Counted from the stretch's first letter, positions 50,501 to 58,885 are shown. The stretch is 64,000 bases of DNA from Lachnospiraceae bacterium (GCA_021201665.1 JAJQEO010000065.1:1-64000); one strand, 5' to 3'. Notes: a model not told the origin generated them from the letters alone. Translations and numbers: made by a program.

Positions 50501-52249
50501 CAGGCACATGAATCCGGCACATATGCCGTGGTTCTGGCGGGGCGGCCTTATCATACCGACCCCTTTATCTGTCACGATCTTTCCAGAAAATTCACCGAAC
50601 GCGGCGTTCCCGTGCTGACCGTGGACAGCCTGCCGGACCTTAGTAAGCAGGATCTGAAAAATACCAGGATAGAGATTACCAACGACTTCCATACGAGGAT
50701 GCTGGAAGGGGCAATGGTGGCAGCAAAAGACCCGGCACTGGAATATGTGCAGATCGTCAGCTTCGGCTGCGGCCACGATGCCATTCTGTCCGATGAAATC
50801 AGCCGGATTCTGGCGGAGTGCGGGAATAAATCTCCGCTGATCCTCAAGGTGGATGAGAGCGACGCAAGTGGTTCTCTTGGTATCCGCATCCAGTCTTTCC
50901 TGGAGACGATTGCGATTAAGCGCAGAAACGCCCAGTGCCGCACCGCCCATGCAGACAGCGCCGCTCGTCCGGACGGCACCTTCGAGGGGAAGCTGTCAGA
51001 GCCGAGCCCTGCAAAATTTTATAAAAGTGACCGCAAACGGCGCACGATCCTGGTTCCGAATATCTCCAAAGAGGTGTCCGTGCTGCTTTCTGCCATCATG
51101 GAGAAGGAAAACTACACCGTAAAAACATTGCCCATCGGAGGCCCGGAGCAGATCGCCCTGGGGAAGAAGTATGTCCACAATGATATCTGTTTCCCTTGCC
51201 AGATGGTGATCGGCGAGCTGATCAGTGCCCTGCAGAAGGGAAATTATCGTCAGGACGAGGTGGCCGTGGCGATGGTGAAATTCCAGTGTGACTGCCGGAT
51301 GTCTCATTATGCGGGACTGCTGCGGAAAGGACTGGACCGGGCCGGCTTTACCGACGTCCCCATCGTGACTACGGATGCCGGTGACTCGAAGAATATGCAC
51401 CCGGGCGTGATGATCCTGGGCGTTTCCGCTATCTGGGAAGCAGTATGGGTCTTTATGATGCTGGATATTCTCACGGACATTTGCCGGAAAATCCGCCCTT
51501 ACGAGCTGCATCCAGGCGAGACGGACGAGGTTTACAATGACTGTGTGAATCAGCTGGCGGAGGGAATCCGCAAGGGTGTAAAAAATGCCAGAAAAGTTTT
51601 TGAGACCTGTATTGACCGGATGGGGCATATCCCTTATAATCGAAGTCAGCTAAAGCCGAAGGTGTTCGTTACCGGAGAACTGCTGGTGACCTATCATCCC
51701 GGCTCTAATTTCAACATTGAACGATATCTGGAAGCCAACGGCATGGAGACGGCATTTCCCAGGATTACGGATCAGCTGCGGAAGGATTTCCGTGCGACAG
51801 AATGTGAGATCAAAGACTATCATGCCAGCATTCCGCCTTACCCACAGCTGGTGGAGGGGCTGTTTGACTATGTCCAGAAGCAGCTGGAGAAGGTCGCCGT
51901 CCGCCATGAGCTTTATGAATGCGCGAAGAAGCCGAAAGATCTGTACAGGGAAGTCGGCGCCATCATCCCTGAAACCCTGAGCTGCGGAGAGGGCTGGCTG
52001 ATGGCCGCAGAGATCGCGCACAATGCGAAGGATGGCGTAAAGTCGTTTATCATCCTGCAGCCCTTCGGCTGCCTGCCGAACCATGTCTGCGGACGCGGGG
52101 TCATTAAACGGCTGAAGGAGGAGTACCCGGATATTTCGATTCTGCCGCTCGACCTTGATCCGGACACCAGCTACGCGAATGTGGAAAACCGGCTGCAGAT
52201 GCTGATCATGAACCACAGCCAGGAAGAACCGGGCAGCAAGGCTTCTTAA
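47504..52249 (+). CDS. Fused acyl-CoA dehydratase activase/reductase-like protein, probable plasmalogen synthase (PlsA-PlsR type)
   Basis: A 1581-residue multidomain Fe-S protein. Two BcrAD/BadFG ATPase modules: RIGIDVGSTTVK (about 9) with GGQDAK and the cluster Cys in NGSCAGGTGAF; then WLGIDSGSTTSKF (about 367) with GGQDMK and ACSSGCGSFLENF. A Cys-rich knuckle (VQCTGCGNRC, about 663) follows. After a TEKQ-repeat linker (about 754-795) come DUF2229 and HgdB-like regions with SDTVCFPAKLVHGH, FGCGHDAILSDE, HNDICFPCQM and MVKFQCDC. In Clostridium perfringens the plsA/plsR operon with this architecture is required for anaerobic plasmalogen formation (ester to vinyl ether), and fused versions occur in other anaerobes. 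The flanking acyltransferases and SDR support a lipid role. An alternative is a 2-hydroxyacyl-CoA dehydratase-type activase of unknown target. GTG start, AGGAAG upstream. Needs anoxic conditions by family. Confidence 0.8.
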   Translation: MESTDRELRIGIDVGSTTVKVVITDAGTQDVLYARYVRHNAKQKETVGGLLAEAEEQYPHQRFRAAVCGSGGRTIAQRLGVHYIQEVVANSAAVRALYPQVRTAIELGGQDAKVVFFYFDKQKNQLQTSDMRMNGSCAGGTGAFIDEVAALLNVETEQFEALAAQGRTVYDISGRCGVFAKTDIQPLLLSGAKKEDIALSTFHAIAKQTIGGLAQGLELAPPIIFEGGPLTFNPTLIKTFAGRLGLKESARETPPPFSRRQVAPSIERNAARLDGAIVRPEHPETIVAYGTAIAIDQIFPDKGEHSDTVTLRELAERLAAPEESSHKTEEKGKPFFCSPEEKKQFQERHGRELQELCMPKPEAGELRVWLGIDSGSTTSKFVLLDEEGRVVDRFYAPNRGEALLVVRDGLLEIKRKYDAQGIRLHVLGLGTTGYGENLLARAFGADYHTVETVAHAMGCTHYYPETTFLLDIGGQDMKAIWLEDGIITNIMLNEACSSGCGSFLENFASSLRIPVDEIAETAFRSESPAKLGSRCTVFMNSTIITEQRNGKGPDDIMAGLCRSVIENVFTKVIRISDTTDLGEHVVVQGGTFRNQAVLRALEEYLGTRVKLAPYPGEMGAIGAALEVKRQITEAGYPVGGKSSFIGFDALEKFSYETQSGVQCTGCGNRCNRTVVTFSTGKTWVSGNRCEKGAVVKENRPLVTGYDNFGSQWDCDCASEQESNKNTGAGLGQPTYTDHMESAKGHRKASEKSTEKLTEKPTEKQTEKQTVKQTEKQTKKQTEKQTKKQTEKQTEKPADLFAEREALLFADYSYHQAAPDKGEAIGLPRVLEFWDSMPFWSTFFRALGYQTRFSRKSSRKLYEQGLQYVASDTVCFPAKLVHGHIMDLAGMGVDRIFFPYVMHMPPEGVDKNSPYVCSVLQGYPMVVRNSQNPEKEGKVIFDTPVFHWFEEKDRKKQICSYAVETLGVTKAEAASAFADGEHALLSFRETLTRLSSEIIRQAHESGTYAVVLAGRPYHTDPFICHDLSRKFTERGVPVLTVDSLPDLSKQDLKNTRIEITNDFHTRMLEGAMVAAKDPALEYVQIVSFGCGHDAILSDEISRILAECGNKSPLILKVDESDASGSLGIRIQSFLETIAIKRRNAQCRTAHADSAARPDGTFEGKLSEPSPAKFYKSDRKRRTILVPNISKEVSVLLSAIMEKENYTVKTLPIGGPEQIALGKKYVHNDICFPCQMVIGELISALQKGNYRQDEVAVAMVKFQCDCRMSHYAGLLRKGLDRAGFTDVPIVTTDAGDSKNMHPGVMILGVSAIWEAVWVFMMLDILTDICRKIRPYELHPGETDEVYNDCVNQLAEGIRKGVKNARKVFETCIDRMGHIPYNRSQLKPKVFVTGELLVTYHPGSNFNIERYLEANGMETAFPRITDQLRKDFRATECEIKDYHASIPPYPQLVEGLFDYVQKQLEKVAVRHELYECAKKPKDLYREVGAIIPETLSCGEGWLMAAEIAHNAKDGVKSFIILQPFGCLPNHVCGRGVIKRLKEEYPDISILPLDLDPDTSYANVENRLQMLIMNHSQEEPGSKAS
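49765..49888 (+). repeat. 12/24-nt repeats coding (T-E-K-Q)n linker
   Basis: ACAGAAAAACAA-type 12-nt units; three near-identical 24-nt copies start at 49817, 49841 and 49865. They encode a highly charged TEKQTKKQ linker between the activase and reductase halves of the giant protein. Confidence 0.88.
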
Positions 52250-52276
52250 AAAATCTGGGACACAAATGAGAGAAAA

Positions 52277-53491
52277 ATGAAACCGAATGATAAAAAGGAA
52301 CAGAGATACTTTAAGCTATATCATGCTTTAAAGAAGGCGGCAGGTCCACTCTGCCATCTGATTTTTCGAATGAAAAAGGAAGACGAGATTCCTCTTCCGA
52401 AAGAGCCTTGCCTCGTGGTAGTCAATCATACCTGCTATTTTGATCCTCTGATTGTCGCAATGAGTGTGGATCAGCCGCTTTGCTTTGTGACCGGAGAAAA
52501 CCTGCTTCGCCACAGATTTCCGGCTTTTCTGGCAGTTGATGTTTTCCGCAGCATACCCTGTTCCAAAGGGAAAATGAATATTGGAACCATTCTTGAAATA
52601 TCCAGAAGCCTGAAAACGGGGCATTATGTCTGCATGTTCGCGGAGGGAAACATTACCTATGACGGAGCAACGGCGCCTCTGGCTCCTGTAAATGGGAAGC
52701 TTTTTGGGGCTTTGCGGTGTACGGTTGTGACGGTTGCTGTGACCGGCGCCTATCAGGTTATCCCACGGTGGAGCAGCAGATTAAGCAGAGGCAATGTCTC
52801 GGCGGAGCTAAAAGGCGTTTATACGAAAGAAATGCTGCACAATATGACTCCGGAGGAGATCGTGGCGCGTTTTAATCAGGATCTGTACGTGGAGCAGCCC
52901 GCCGCAGAGGATTCCCCCCTTGCGAAGCGAATCTGCATGGGAAAGCGGCCATCGGGAGATGGCGTGCCCATTGCCCGGAAGACCTGTCATCGCAGCGCGA
53001 AGGGCATTCATTATGTATTGTATGCCTGCCCGGAATGTGGCTCACTGGGAAAAATCAGAGGAAAAGGCAGTAAAATCTGCTGCTCCGGATGCGGGAGGGT
53101 ATGGGAATATAATGGTTTGGGGAAAATAGAAGATGGCCGGTTCCGGACAATCTGGCAGTGGAACCGCTGGCAGATGGGCTTTGTGCGGGAGCTTGTTGAA
53201 AGCGATGTGAACATCAGACTGTCTGACCTGAATGCCAGATTGTTCCGGATCGCCGATGACCATAAACGGCACCTTTGTGAATCAGGAATTCTGCTTTTAA
53301 ACCAGGCAAAATTGTCGGTTGGGAAACATGTGTTTCCTTTAGAAAAAATATCCCGCATGGATACCCGTAATAAGGGAGTACTCCTTTTTTCTGTGAACAA
53401 CGAGGATTATTACGAGGTTTCGGCCCGAAAAGGCTTTTCCGGGCTGATGTATAAGACTTTTTTTGAGGCATTGAAGAATACTGAAAAATAG
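52277..53491 (+). CDS. PlsC-like acyltransferase with C-terminal zinc-ribbon and PH-like domain
   Basis: 404 residues. Acyltransferase domain (about 40-190) with motif I VVNHTCYFDPL (N-H-x4-D), motif II CSKGKMNIGTI and motif III MFAEGNITYDG. Beyond the usual length (about 240), a Cys pair module CPECGSLG...CCSGCG (about 253-275) and a beta-rich C-terminal domain of about 110 residues follow; I cannot assign a role to this extension. The linker (about 205-235) contains a basic insertion. 27 bp after the giant gene. Confidence 0.8.
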   Translation: MKPNDKKEQRYFKLYHALKKAAGPLCHLIFRMKKEDEIPLPKEPCLVVVNHTCYFDPLIVAMSVDQPLCFVTGENLLRHRFPAFLAVDVFRSIPCSKGKMNIGTILEISRSLKTGHYVCMFAEGNITYDGATAPLAPVNGKLFGALRCTVVTVAVTGAYQVIPRWSSRLSRGNVSAELKGVYTKEMLHNMTPEEIVARFNQDLYVEQPAAEDSPLAKRICMGKRPSGDGVPIARKTCHRSAKGIHYVLYACPECGSLGKIRGKGSKICCSGCGRVWEYNGLGKIEDGRFRTIWQWNRWQMGFVRELVESDVNIRLSDLNARLFRIADDHKRHLCESGILLLNQAKLSVGKHVFPLEKISRMDTRNKGVLLFSVNNEDYYEVSARKGFSGLMYKTFFEALKNTEK

Positions 53492-53516
53492 CTCCAGAAA
53501 ATAAATTGAGAAGCTG

Positions 53517-54350
53517 ATGAAAAAGAAAATTGCGATTATTACCGGGGCATCGAGCGGCCTTGGAAGAGAATTTGTCAGGCAGCTGGATAAAAAAACAGAA
53601 AGGCTTCGTGAGAAAGGTGCGGGGACTGAAAATCTGAATGAAAATCCGAATGCAATTCTGGATGAAATTTGGGTCATCGCCCGCAGGGAAGAGCGGCTGA
53701 ATGAACTGCGCGGACAGATTGGTACGCCGCTTCGGGTGATTCCGCTTGACCTGACCCGGAAGGAATCCTTTCAGACGATCCGTGCTCTGCTGGAGGAAGA
53801 ACAGCCCGAAGTGCGCTATCTCATCAATGCGGCCGGTTTTGGGAAAATCGGCTCATGGAAAGATATCTCCATAGAAGACTGCGATGATATGATTGATCTG
53901 AACTGCCGCGCTGCGGTTGATATGACGCAGCTGGTGCTTCCCTTTATGAGCAGGGGATCAAATGTGCTGGAGCTCTGTTCGACCGCGGGATTTCAGCCCT
54001 TTCCGTATCTGAATGTCTATTCCGCCTCCAAAGCATTTTTGTACCGCTACAGCCGCGCCCTTCGCGTGGAACTGCTTGGAGAAGGCATTCATGTGACGGC
54101 GGTCTGCCCTTACTGGGTAAAAGACACGGAATTTATCGGCACAGCCCAAAATACGGAAAACAGCACGTATATTCGGCATTTTCCCCTCGCTTGCCGTGAG
54201 AAGAATGTTGTGCGCCACGCTCTGATTGATGTAAGCCTTGGGCTTCCGGTGTCTACGCCAGGACTGGTCTGCATGGTTCACCGGATTGCGGCAAAATTTA
54301 TTCCGGGTGAGATCATGATGGGAATCTGGGCAATCCTGCGCAGGTTATAA
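53517..54350 (+). CDS. Short-chain dehydrogenase/reductase
   Basis: 277 residues, classical SDR. Cofactor motif IITGASSGLGREF (7-19), NAAGFGK, catalytic Ser in ELCSTAG and Y-x-x-x-K in NVYSASKAFLYRYSRAL, then VTAVCPYWVKDTEF. Between the first helix and second strand is an insertion (about 25-48, KGAGTENLNENPNAIL) made of short Asn-Glu repeats. By position it may act on a lipid precursor (for example dihydroxyacetone-phosphate type or aldehyde intermediates). Last gene of the second lipid unit. Confidence 0.85.
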   Translation: MKKKIAIITGASSGLGREFVRQLDKKTERLREKGAGTENLNENPNAILDEIWVIARREERLNELRGQIGTPLRVIPLDLTRKESFQTIRALLEEEQPEVRYLINAAGFGKIGSWKDISIEDCDDMIDLNCRAAVDMTQLVLPFMSRGSNVLELCSTAGFQPFPYLNVYSASKAFLYRYSRALRVELLGEGIHVTAVCPYWVKDTEFIGTAQNTENSTYIRHFPLACREKNVVRHALIDVSLGLPVSTPGLVCMVHRIAAKFIPGEIMMGIWAILRRL

Positions 54351-54574
54351 TTTCGAACGGGCGTACTCTACACCATTATAAACTACCAGAGATGTAATTC
54401 CCATAAACAGTAAGGCGAACACCACAGGGGAAACCGATCGCGGAATGAGTGAAAGGCTGATTCGGATTCGCGTGATATAAAATAATAACACCTTTCTAAA
54501 AAAACTATACTGAAAAATAGAAAAATTCGTGCAAAAATATAAAATATAAGAATCAGTATCAGATTCGTCCTCCT

Positions 54575-54619
54575 TATAAGGGGAAGATGCGGGATTTGAG
54601 AGCCGCATCTTCCCTTATA
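54575..54619 (+). other. 17-bp hairpin before the response-regulator gene
   Basis: TATAAGGG(G)AAGATGCGG pairs with CCGCATCTTCCCTTATA (one bulged G). Only a short TTT follows. It lies 28 bp upstream of the start codon at 54648, and the rest of the 298-bp gap shows no supported gene. It may terminate the lipid unit or fold in the leader. Confidence 0.5.
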
Positions 54620-54647
54620 TTTAAAGAGAAAGAAAGTGAGGTGCCAT

Positions 54648-55499
54648 ATGAGCGTATACAGGATGGTTATTGCGGATGATGAAAAAATGATCCGGGAGGG
54701 TCTGGCCGGCATGAAATGGGAAGCATGGCAGATTGCTGTGATCGGCGTGGCGAAAAACGGCCTGGAAGCGCAGGAATACATTGACAGCGAAGAGTTTGAC
54801 GTCCTGCTGACGGATATTAAAATGCCCGGCATGGGAGGCGTGGAGCTGGCGAAGAATCTGCAGAAGACGAATCCGTCCGCGAAGACGATCCTGTTGAGCG
54901 GCTATGGGGAATTTTCACTCGCGCAGCAGGCGATCGGCAGCGGCGTGTTTGATTACATTCTGAAGCCTTCCACGCCGGATCAGATCTTAGAGAGTGTGAA
55001 GAGAGCCTGTGACGCAATCGCAGGGGAGCGGCAGTCGAAACAGTATGTCCGCAGTCTGGAAAAGAAGGTAGATGGCTACCGGGAGGTCTTAGGCGTCAGG
55101 GAAGTGCTGGAAAATCCGGAAAAATCAGCGAATATCCATGATATGCTTTCCTATATTTATACCCATTACGCGGAGAATCTCACGCTTTCCGCGCTGGCGG
55201 AGCAGTTCTATTTCAGCCCGGTCTATATGAGCTCTTATATCAAACGGCACACCGGACATACATTTCTGGAAATCCTGACTTCCGTTCGGATGTTCCACAC
55301 GGCGCGGCTGCTTGCGGAGACGACGCTGAAAAACCGCGAGATCGGGATGCGTGTAGGCATTCCGGACGAGCGGTATCTGGGACAGGTGTTTAAGAAAACA
55401 TATGGGATCACGCCGTACGAATACCGCAAAACGGCGTCGGATTCCAAAGAACCGCCCGAGACACTGGATGTCTTTATGAGAAAGAGGGGAGTGGGGTGA
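54648..55499 (+). CDS. YesN-type response regulator with AraC HTH
   Basis: 283 residues. Receiver domain 1-120 with acidic pair IADDEK, phosphoacceptor Asp in VLLTDIKMPG (about D56), Thr/Ser in ILLSGYG and Lys in YILKPST. AraC-type double HTH 165-265: NLTLSALAEQFYFSPVYMSS (core LSALAEQF) and VGIPDERYLGQVFKKTYGITPYEYR (core FKKTYGITPYEYR). Partner of the kinase one base downstream. It probably binds the CTTAAGAAT direct repeats at 57477-57506 and turns on the sugar ABC genes. Confidence 0.93.
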   Translation: MSVYRMVIADDEKMIREGLAGMKWEAWQIAVIGVAKNGLEAQEYIDSEEFDVLLTDIKMPGMGGVELAKNLQKTNPSAKTILLSGYGEFSLAQQAIGSGVFDYILKPSTPDQILESVKRACDAIAGERQSKQYVRSLEKKVDGYREVLGVREVLENPEKSANIHDMLSYIYTHYAENLTLSALAEQFYFSPVYMSSYIKRHTGHTFLEILTSVRMFHTARLLAETTLKNREIGMRVGIPDERYLGQVFKKTYGITPYEYRKTASDSKEPPETLDVFMRKRGVG

Positions 55500-55500
55500 T

Positions 55501-57435
55501 ATGTCTGGAAAGACAGCCGGGCGGTTTGCCGCAATACCCGGCAGGATATTCAGGTTGATCAGGAAAAAGGCAGAGAGCCTCAGCTTCAGCAGAAAACTGA
55601 TCTTCATTTATCTGATTGTGGTTCTGGTTTCTGTCATTGGCAGTTCCGTGCTTTTCTATGTCTTCTCCGCCGGGGTCATGCAGGAAAGGACCTATGATTA
55701 TCTGAAAAATCTTGCCTCCGTGACCATGTCCAAGGCAGAGCTTTCGGTGGAAAATGTGGAGAACACCGCGTTTTATATTTCCGGAAATGAGGATATGCAG
55801 AGCCTGCTTTACCGGAGCTTTGATGAGGACGACCGCATTTCAAGGTATCAGCAGTACGACGAAGTTCGTAATCTTCTTTCTTATTATGTTTTTCTTTCAC
55901 AGGAAATTTCGTCCATCTATATCAAAGCCACGGATGGACAGAGCTACAGCTACACGAAGTTCAACCGGGTTTCCCCGGACGAGGAGCTCTGGGAGGAGGG
56001 ACGGGAGTGGATCTGCACGGACGGGCACATTTATTTCTGCAGAGCCATGTACCGGTTTGAGGATCAGTCGCTGCTTGGAACAATGCTGATTGATGTCCAG
56101 CCGTCTGTTTTTTATGATATTGTAAAGGACATTTCCTATGACGCGGGGAGTATTGTGTATATTATCGATCAGGACGGCTATATTGTATCCGGACATGAGA
56201 CGGAGATGACCGGGCAGCCGCTTTCAGATGTGCTTTCTGGACTGGCTGATTTCGGCGAGGGGGATCAGGCAACCGACGGGACAGGTACGGGCGAATCATT
56301 TGAAACGGTTCTGCTTGACGGAAACCAATACGCGCTCTATACAGGCTGCGAGATCGCGAACGGATGGAAGCTGGTGCTGGCCATTCCGGAATCCTATTTC
56401 CTTGCGGATATTCAAAGACTGCAGATCTTCATGACGGTACTGCTGATCGTGACCTGCCTGCTGGCCATCGGGCTTGTTGTGTTCGTCGGGAAAGGGATTA
56501 CCCGGCCGATCACCAGCCTTTCCGAAGCGATGAAGAAGTTCGGCCAGGGTGATTTTGAGGTGAGTTGTGAGGCGGAAGGAGAGGATGAGATCGCCGTCCT
56601 GACCAAAAGCTTCAATCAGATGGTATCCGATATACGTACCCTGATTGATGAGGCGTATGAGCAGGAAATGATGCAGCAGGAGATTGAGATAAAATCCCTC
56701 CAGATGCAGATCAATCCTCATTTTCTGTACAACACTCTTGATACGATCAACTGGATCGCGCGGCTGAATGGGGTGGATCAGATCGGGGACCTGACGTATT
56801 CCCTCGGTAACCTGATGCGCTATTCCCTTTCGAAGAGGGATTTTGTGACAATCGGGGAGGAACTGAAGAACCTGAAGGATTATGTGGAAATTCAGAATGT
56901 CCGTTACGGAGACCGCATGACCATATCCTATGAGGCGGATCCGGAGCTTCTGGATACCTATGTGCCTAAGCTTCTGCTTCAGCCGATTCTGGAGAACGCG
57001 ATCATCCACGGGGTAGAGGACAAGCTCGAACCCGCGCAGATACAGATCCGCGTATATCATGAGGAGGAAATCCTCTATATGATCGTCGAGGACGATGGCG
57101 TCGGGATGTCGCAGGAGGCGATCGAGCGCCTGCTGGATATGCATCCGGCAAATTCTGTTCGTGATACCGTCCGGTGCGGCGGTGGTGACTCGGTGCAGAC
57201 GGAGCAGGCACAGGATCAGAAACAGGACCGCTTTCCTCTTGACAATCAGGCGGATGCTTCCCGACCACACACATCCATCGGGGTAAACAATGTCAACCGG
57301 AGGATCCAGAAGGTCTATGGAGCGTCCTGCGGTCTGCAGATCCAGAGTCAGCTTGGCTCCGGTACGAAAGTAACGCTGCGGATGCGGATCATGCGCCAGC
57401 CTCCGGATATCCGCCTGGATTACTACAGCAGATGA
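55501..57435 (+). CDS. YesM-type sensor histidine kinase
   Basis: 644 residues. Two membrane helices (about 34-54 and 306-330) bracket an extracellular sensor of about 250 residues (dCache-like). A HAMP domain (330-385) follows, then the His_kinase domain with phosphoacceptor His in QINPHFLYNTLDTINW (about 405), and HATPase_c with N-box ENAIIHGVEDKL (about 498) and EDDGVGMS (about 530). Between the G1 and G2 boxes is an insertion of about 45 residues (about 550-590) rich in Gln/Asp. The kinase probably senses an extracellular glycan or its binding protein. Overlaps the regulator operon (1-bp gap). Confidence 0.93.
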   Translation: MSGKTAGRFAAIPGRIFRLIRKKAESLSFSRKLIFIYLIVVLVSVIGSSVLFYVFSAGVMQERTYDYLKNLASVTMSKAELSVENVENTAFYISGNEDMQSLLYRSFDEDDRISRYQQYDEVRNLLSYYVFLSQEISSIYIKATDGQSYSYTKFNRVSPDEELWEEGREWICTDGHIYFCRAMYRFEDQSLLGTMLIDVQPSVFYDIVKDISYDAGSIVYIIDQDGYIVSGHETEMTGQPLSDVLSGLADFGEGDQATDGTGTGESFETVLLDGNQYALYTGCEIANGWKLVLAIPESYFLADIQRLQIFMTVLLIVTCLLAIGLVVFVGKGITRPITSLSEAMKKFGQGDFEVSCEAEGEDEIAVLTKSFNQMVSDIRTLIDEAYEQEMMQQEIEIKSLQMQINPHFLYNTLDTINWIARLNGVDQIGDLTYSLGNLMRYSLSKRDFVTIGEELKNLKDYVEIQNVRYGDRMTISYEADPELLDTYVPKLLLQPILENAIIHGVEDKLEPAQIQIRVYHEEEILYMIVEDDGVGMSQEAIERLLDMHPANSVRDTVRCGGGDSVQTEQAQDQKQDRFPLDNQADASRPHTSIGVNNVNRRIQKVYGASCGLQIQSQLGSGTKVTLRMRIMRQPPDIRLDYYSR

Positions 57436-57476
57436 TGCTGACGGATTTCCGCGCACTTTGCATTTCCCCGCAGCAT

Positions 57477-57540
57477 CTTAAGAATTTCAACATTTTCCTT
57501 AAGAATCTGTGTACATGAGATTTTTGAAATTTTCTATAAT
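57477..57540 (+). promoter_or_regulatory. Activator-type promoter with 21-bp-spaced direct repeats
   Basis: CTTAAGAAT at 57477-57485 is repeated exactly at 57498-57506, centre spacing 21 bp. Then a poor -35 (TACATG, 57512-57517), 17 bp and a perfect -10 TATAAT (57535-57540). Two-turn direct repeats abutting a weak -35 are the classic AraC-family activator layout, matching the regulator at 54648. Confidence 0.6.
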
Positions 57541-57598
57541 CAGATCATACAAATCAACCGAACGGGCGGCGAAGCCCGGGCAAAAGAAGGAGGTTCCT

Positions 57599-58885
57599 AT
57601 GAAAAGAAAAGCATTAGCCGTTGCGTTGACGGCAGCCATGGCGATGGGACTTGTGTCATCAATTCCGGTGATGGCGGAAGAGGAGCAGGTGACGATCAAA
57701 GTATTTTCCAATCTTCCGGATCGGACAAGCGGACAGGGCCTGATCGAGCAGACACTCTTTGACATGTACATGGAAGAGAACCCGAATGTCACGATCGAGG
57801 TAGAAGCGCTCGATGACGAGAGCTACAAGACCAAATTCAAGGCGTATGCTTCTGGGACAAGCATGCCGGACCTGGTAAACGTATGGGGGCAGCCGGCATT
57901 CATCAGCGAAGTGATCGATGCAGGACTGCTGGCGGAGCTGAACGCGGATGATTACGCAGACTACAATTTCATTGAGGGTTCTCTGGATGGATTTTCAGAT
58001 GACGGGAAGCTGTATGGACTTGCCAGAAATACAGACGTCATGGGTTTCTATTACAACAGAGCGATCTTTGAGGAATGCGGCGTGGATGTGCCGACGACCT
58101 GGGATGAACTGATCGCAGCTGTGCAGACGATCACGGATGCAGGATATATCGCGATCTCCATGGACGGCTCGGATAAATACCCGATCGCGATCCTGATTGA
58201 AGATATTTATCAGAAAGTCGCAGGCGGAGCGGATACATACAGCAACGCGGTGGAAGCAGTAAAATCCGGCAGCTATGATGAGAGCTGGGTACAGGCGGCG
58301 CAGATGGTGCTTGACCTTGTAGAAGCGGGAGGCTTCCAGACCGGTTTTGAGACCACGGATTACGGCACGGCTCTGAACCTTTTCACAAACGGTCAGGCGG
58401 CAATGTACTACATGGGCAGCTGGGAAATGTCCATGGCGACGAATGAGGACATCGATGAAGAAACAAGAAATAACATCAGCGCATTCACAATGCCGCTGGT
58501 AGACGGCGGAACCGGCACGGAGACAGAGATCTGCGCGTGGAACGGCGGCGGATATTCCGTAACAGCGAATTCAGAAGTGAAGGACGAAGCGATCGCTCTT
58601 TTGAACTATATGTTTGAGCCGGATCACTGGTCAAAGCTGGCGTGGGAGAATGGCGTGTGCATGTCCGCACAGAACTTCAGCGACTATTTAACAGGCGAGG
58701 AGACTGCTCTGCAGCTTGAGTGGATCAATATCGTGAGCGGCTCGACCAGCGTTTCCGGTACTCCGATCAACGACCTGGGAACCAGCGAGTTCAAGACTGT
58801 ATGCGAGGATTCCTGCGTTGAACTGGCCATCGGAAGCATCTCTGTTGAGGAATTCTACAGCGCGCTTGCTGAATTTGCACAGTAA
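57599..58885 (+). CDS. Sugar ABC transporter substrate-binding protein (family 1)
   Basis: 428 residues (SBP_bac_1). Signal peptide MKRKALAVALTAAMAMGLVS with cut-like VMAEEE; as in the 20156 protein there is no lipobox Cys. Features: LIEQTLFDMYMEENPNVTIE, YGLARNTDVMGFYYNRAIFEE, PTTWDELIAAVQTI, FTNGQAAMYYMGSWE and GGGYSVTANSEV. Ligand likely an oligosaccharide or glycoside, given the GH30 enzyme downstream. AAGGAGG upstream of the chosen ATG. Followed by an internal terminator that would favour excess binding protein over permease. Confidence 0.92.
   Translation: MKRKALAVALTAAMAMGLVSSIPVMAEEEQVTIKVFSNLPDRTSGQGLIEQTLFDMYMEENPNVTIEVEALDDESYKTKFKAYASGTSMPDLVNVWGQPAFISEVIDAGLLAELNADDYADYNFIEGSLDGFSDDGKLYGLARNTDVMGFYYNRAIFEECGVDVPTTWDELIAAVQTITDAGYIAISMDGSDKYPIAILIEDIYQKVAGGADTYSNAVEAVKSGSYDESWVQAAQMVLDLVEAGGFQTGFETTDYGTALNLFTNGQAAMYYMGSWEMSMATNEDIDEETRNNISAFTMPLVDGGTGTETEICAWNGGGYSVTANSEVKDEAIALLNYMFEPDHWSKLAWENGVCMSAQNFSDYLTGEETALQLEWINIVSGSTSVSGTPINDLGTSEFKTVCEDSCVELAIGSISVEEFYSALAEFAQ

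Noticed and set aside
54345-54608. Small minus-strand membrane protein
   Set aside because: The C-terminal part looks hydrophobic and protein-like, but no convincing start or ribosome site is present and the upstream part is low quality.
56296-57456. 386-codon minus-strand frame antisense to the histidine kinase
   Set aside because: No motifs; the sense strand encodes all kinase boxes.
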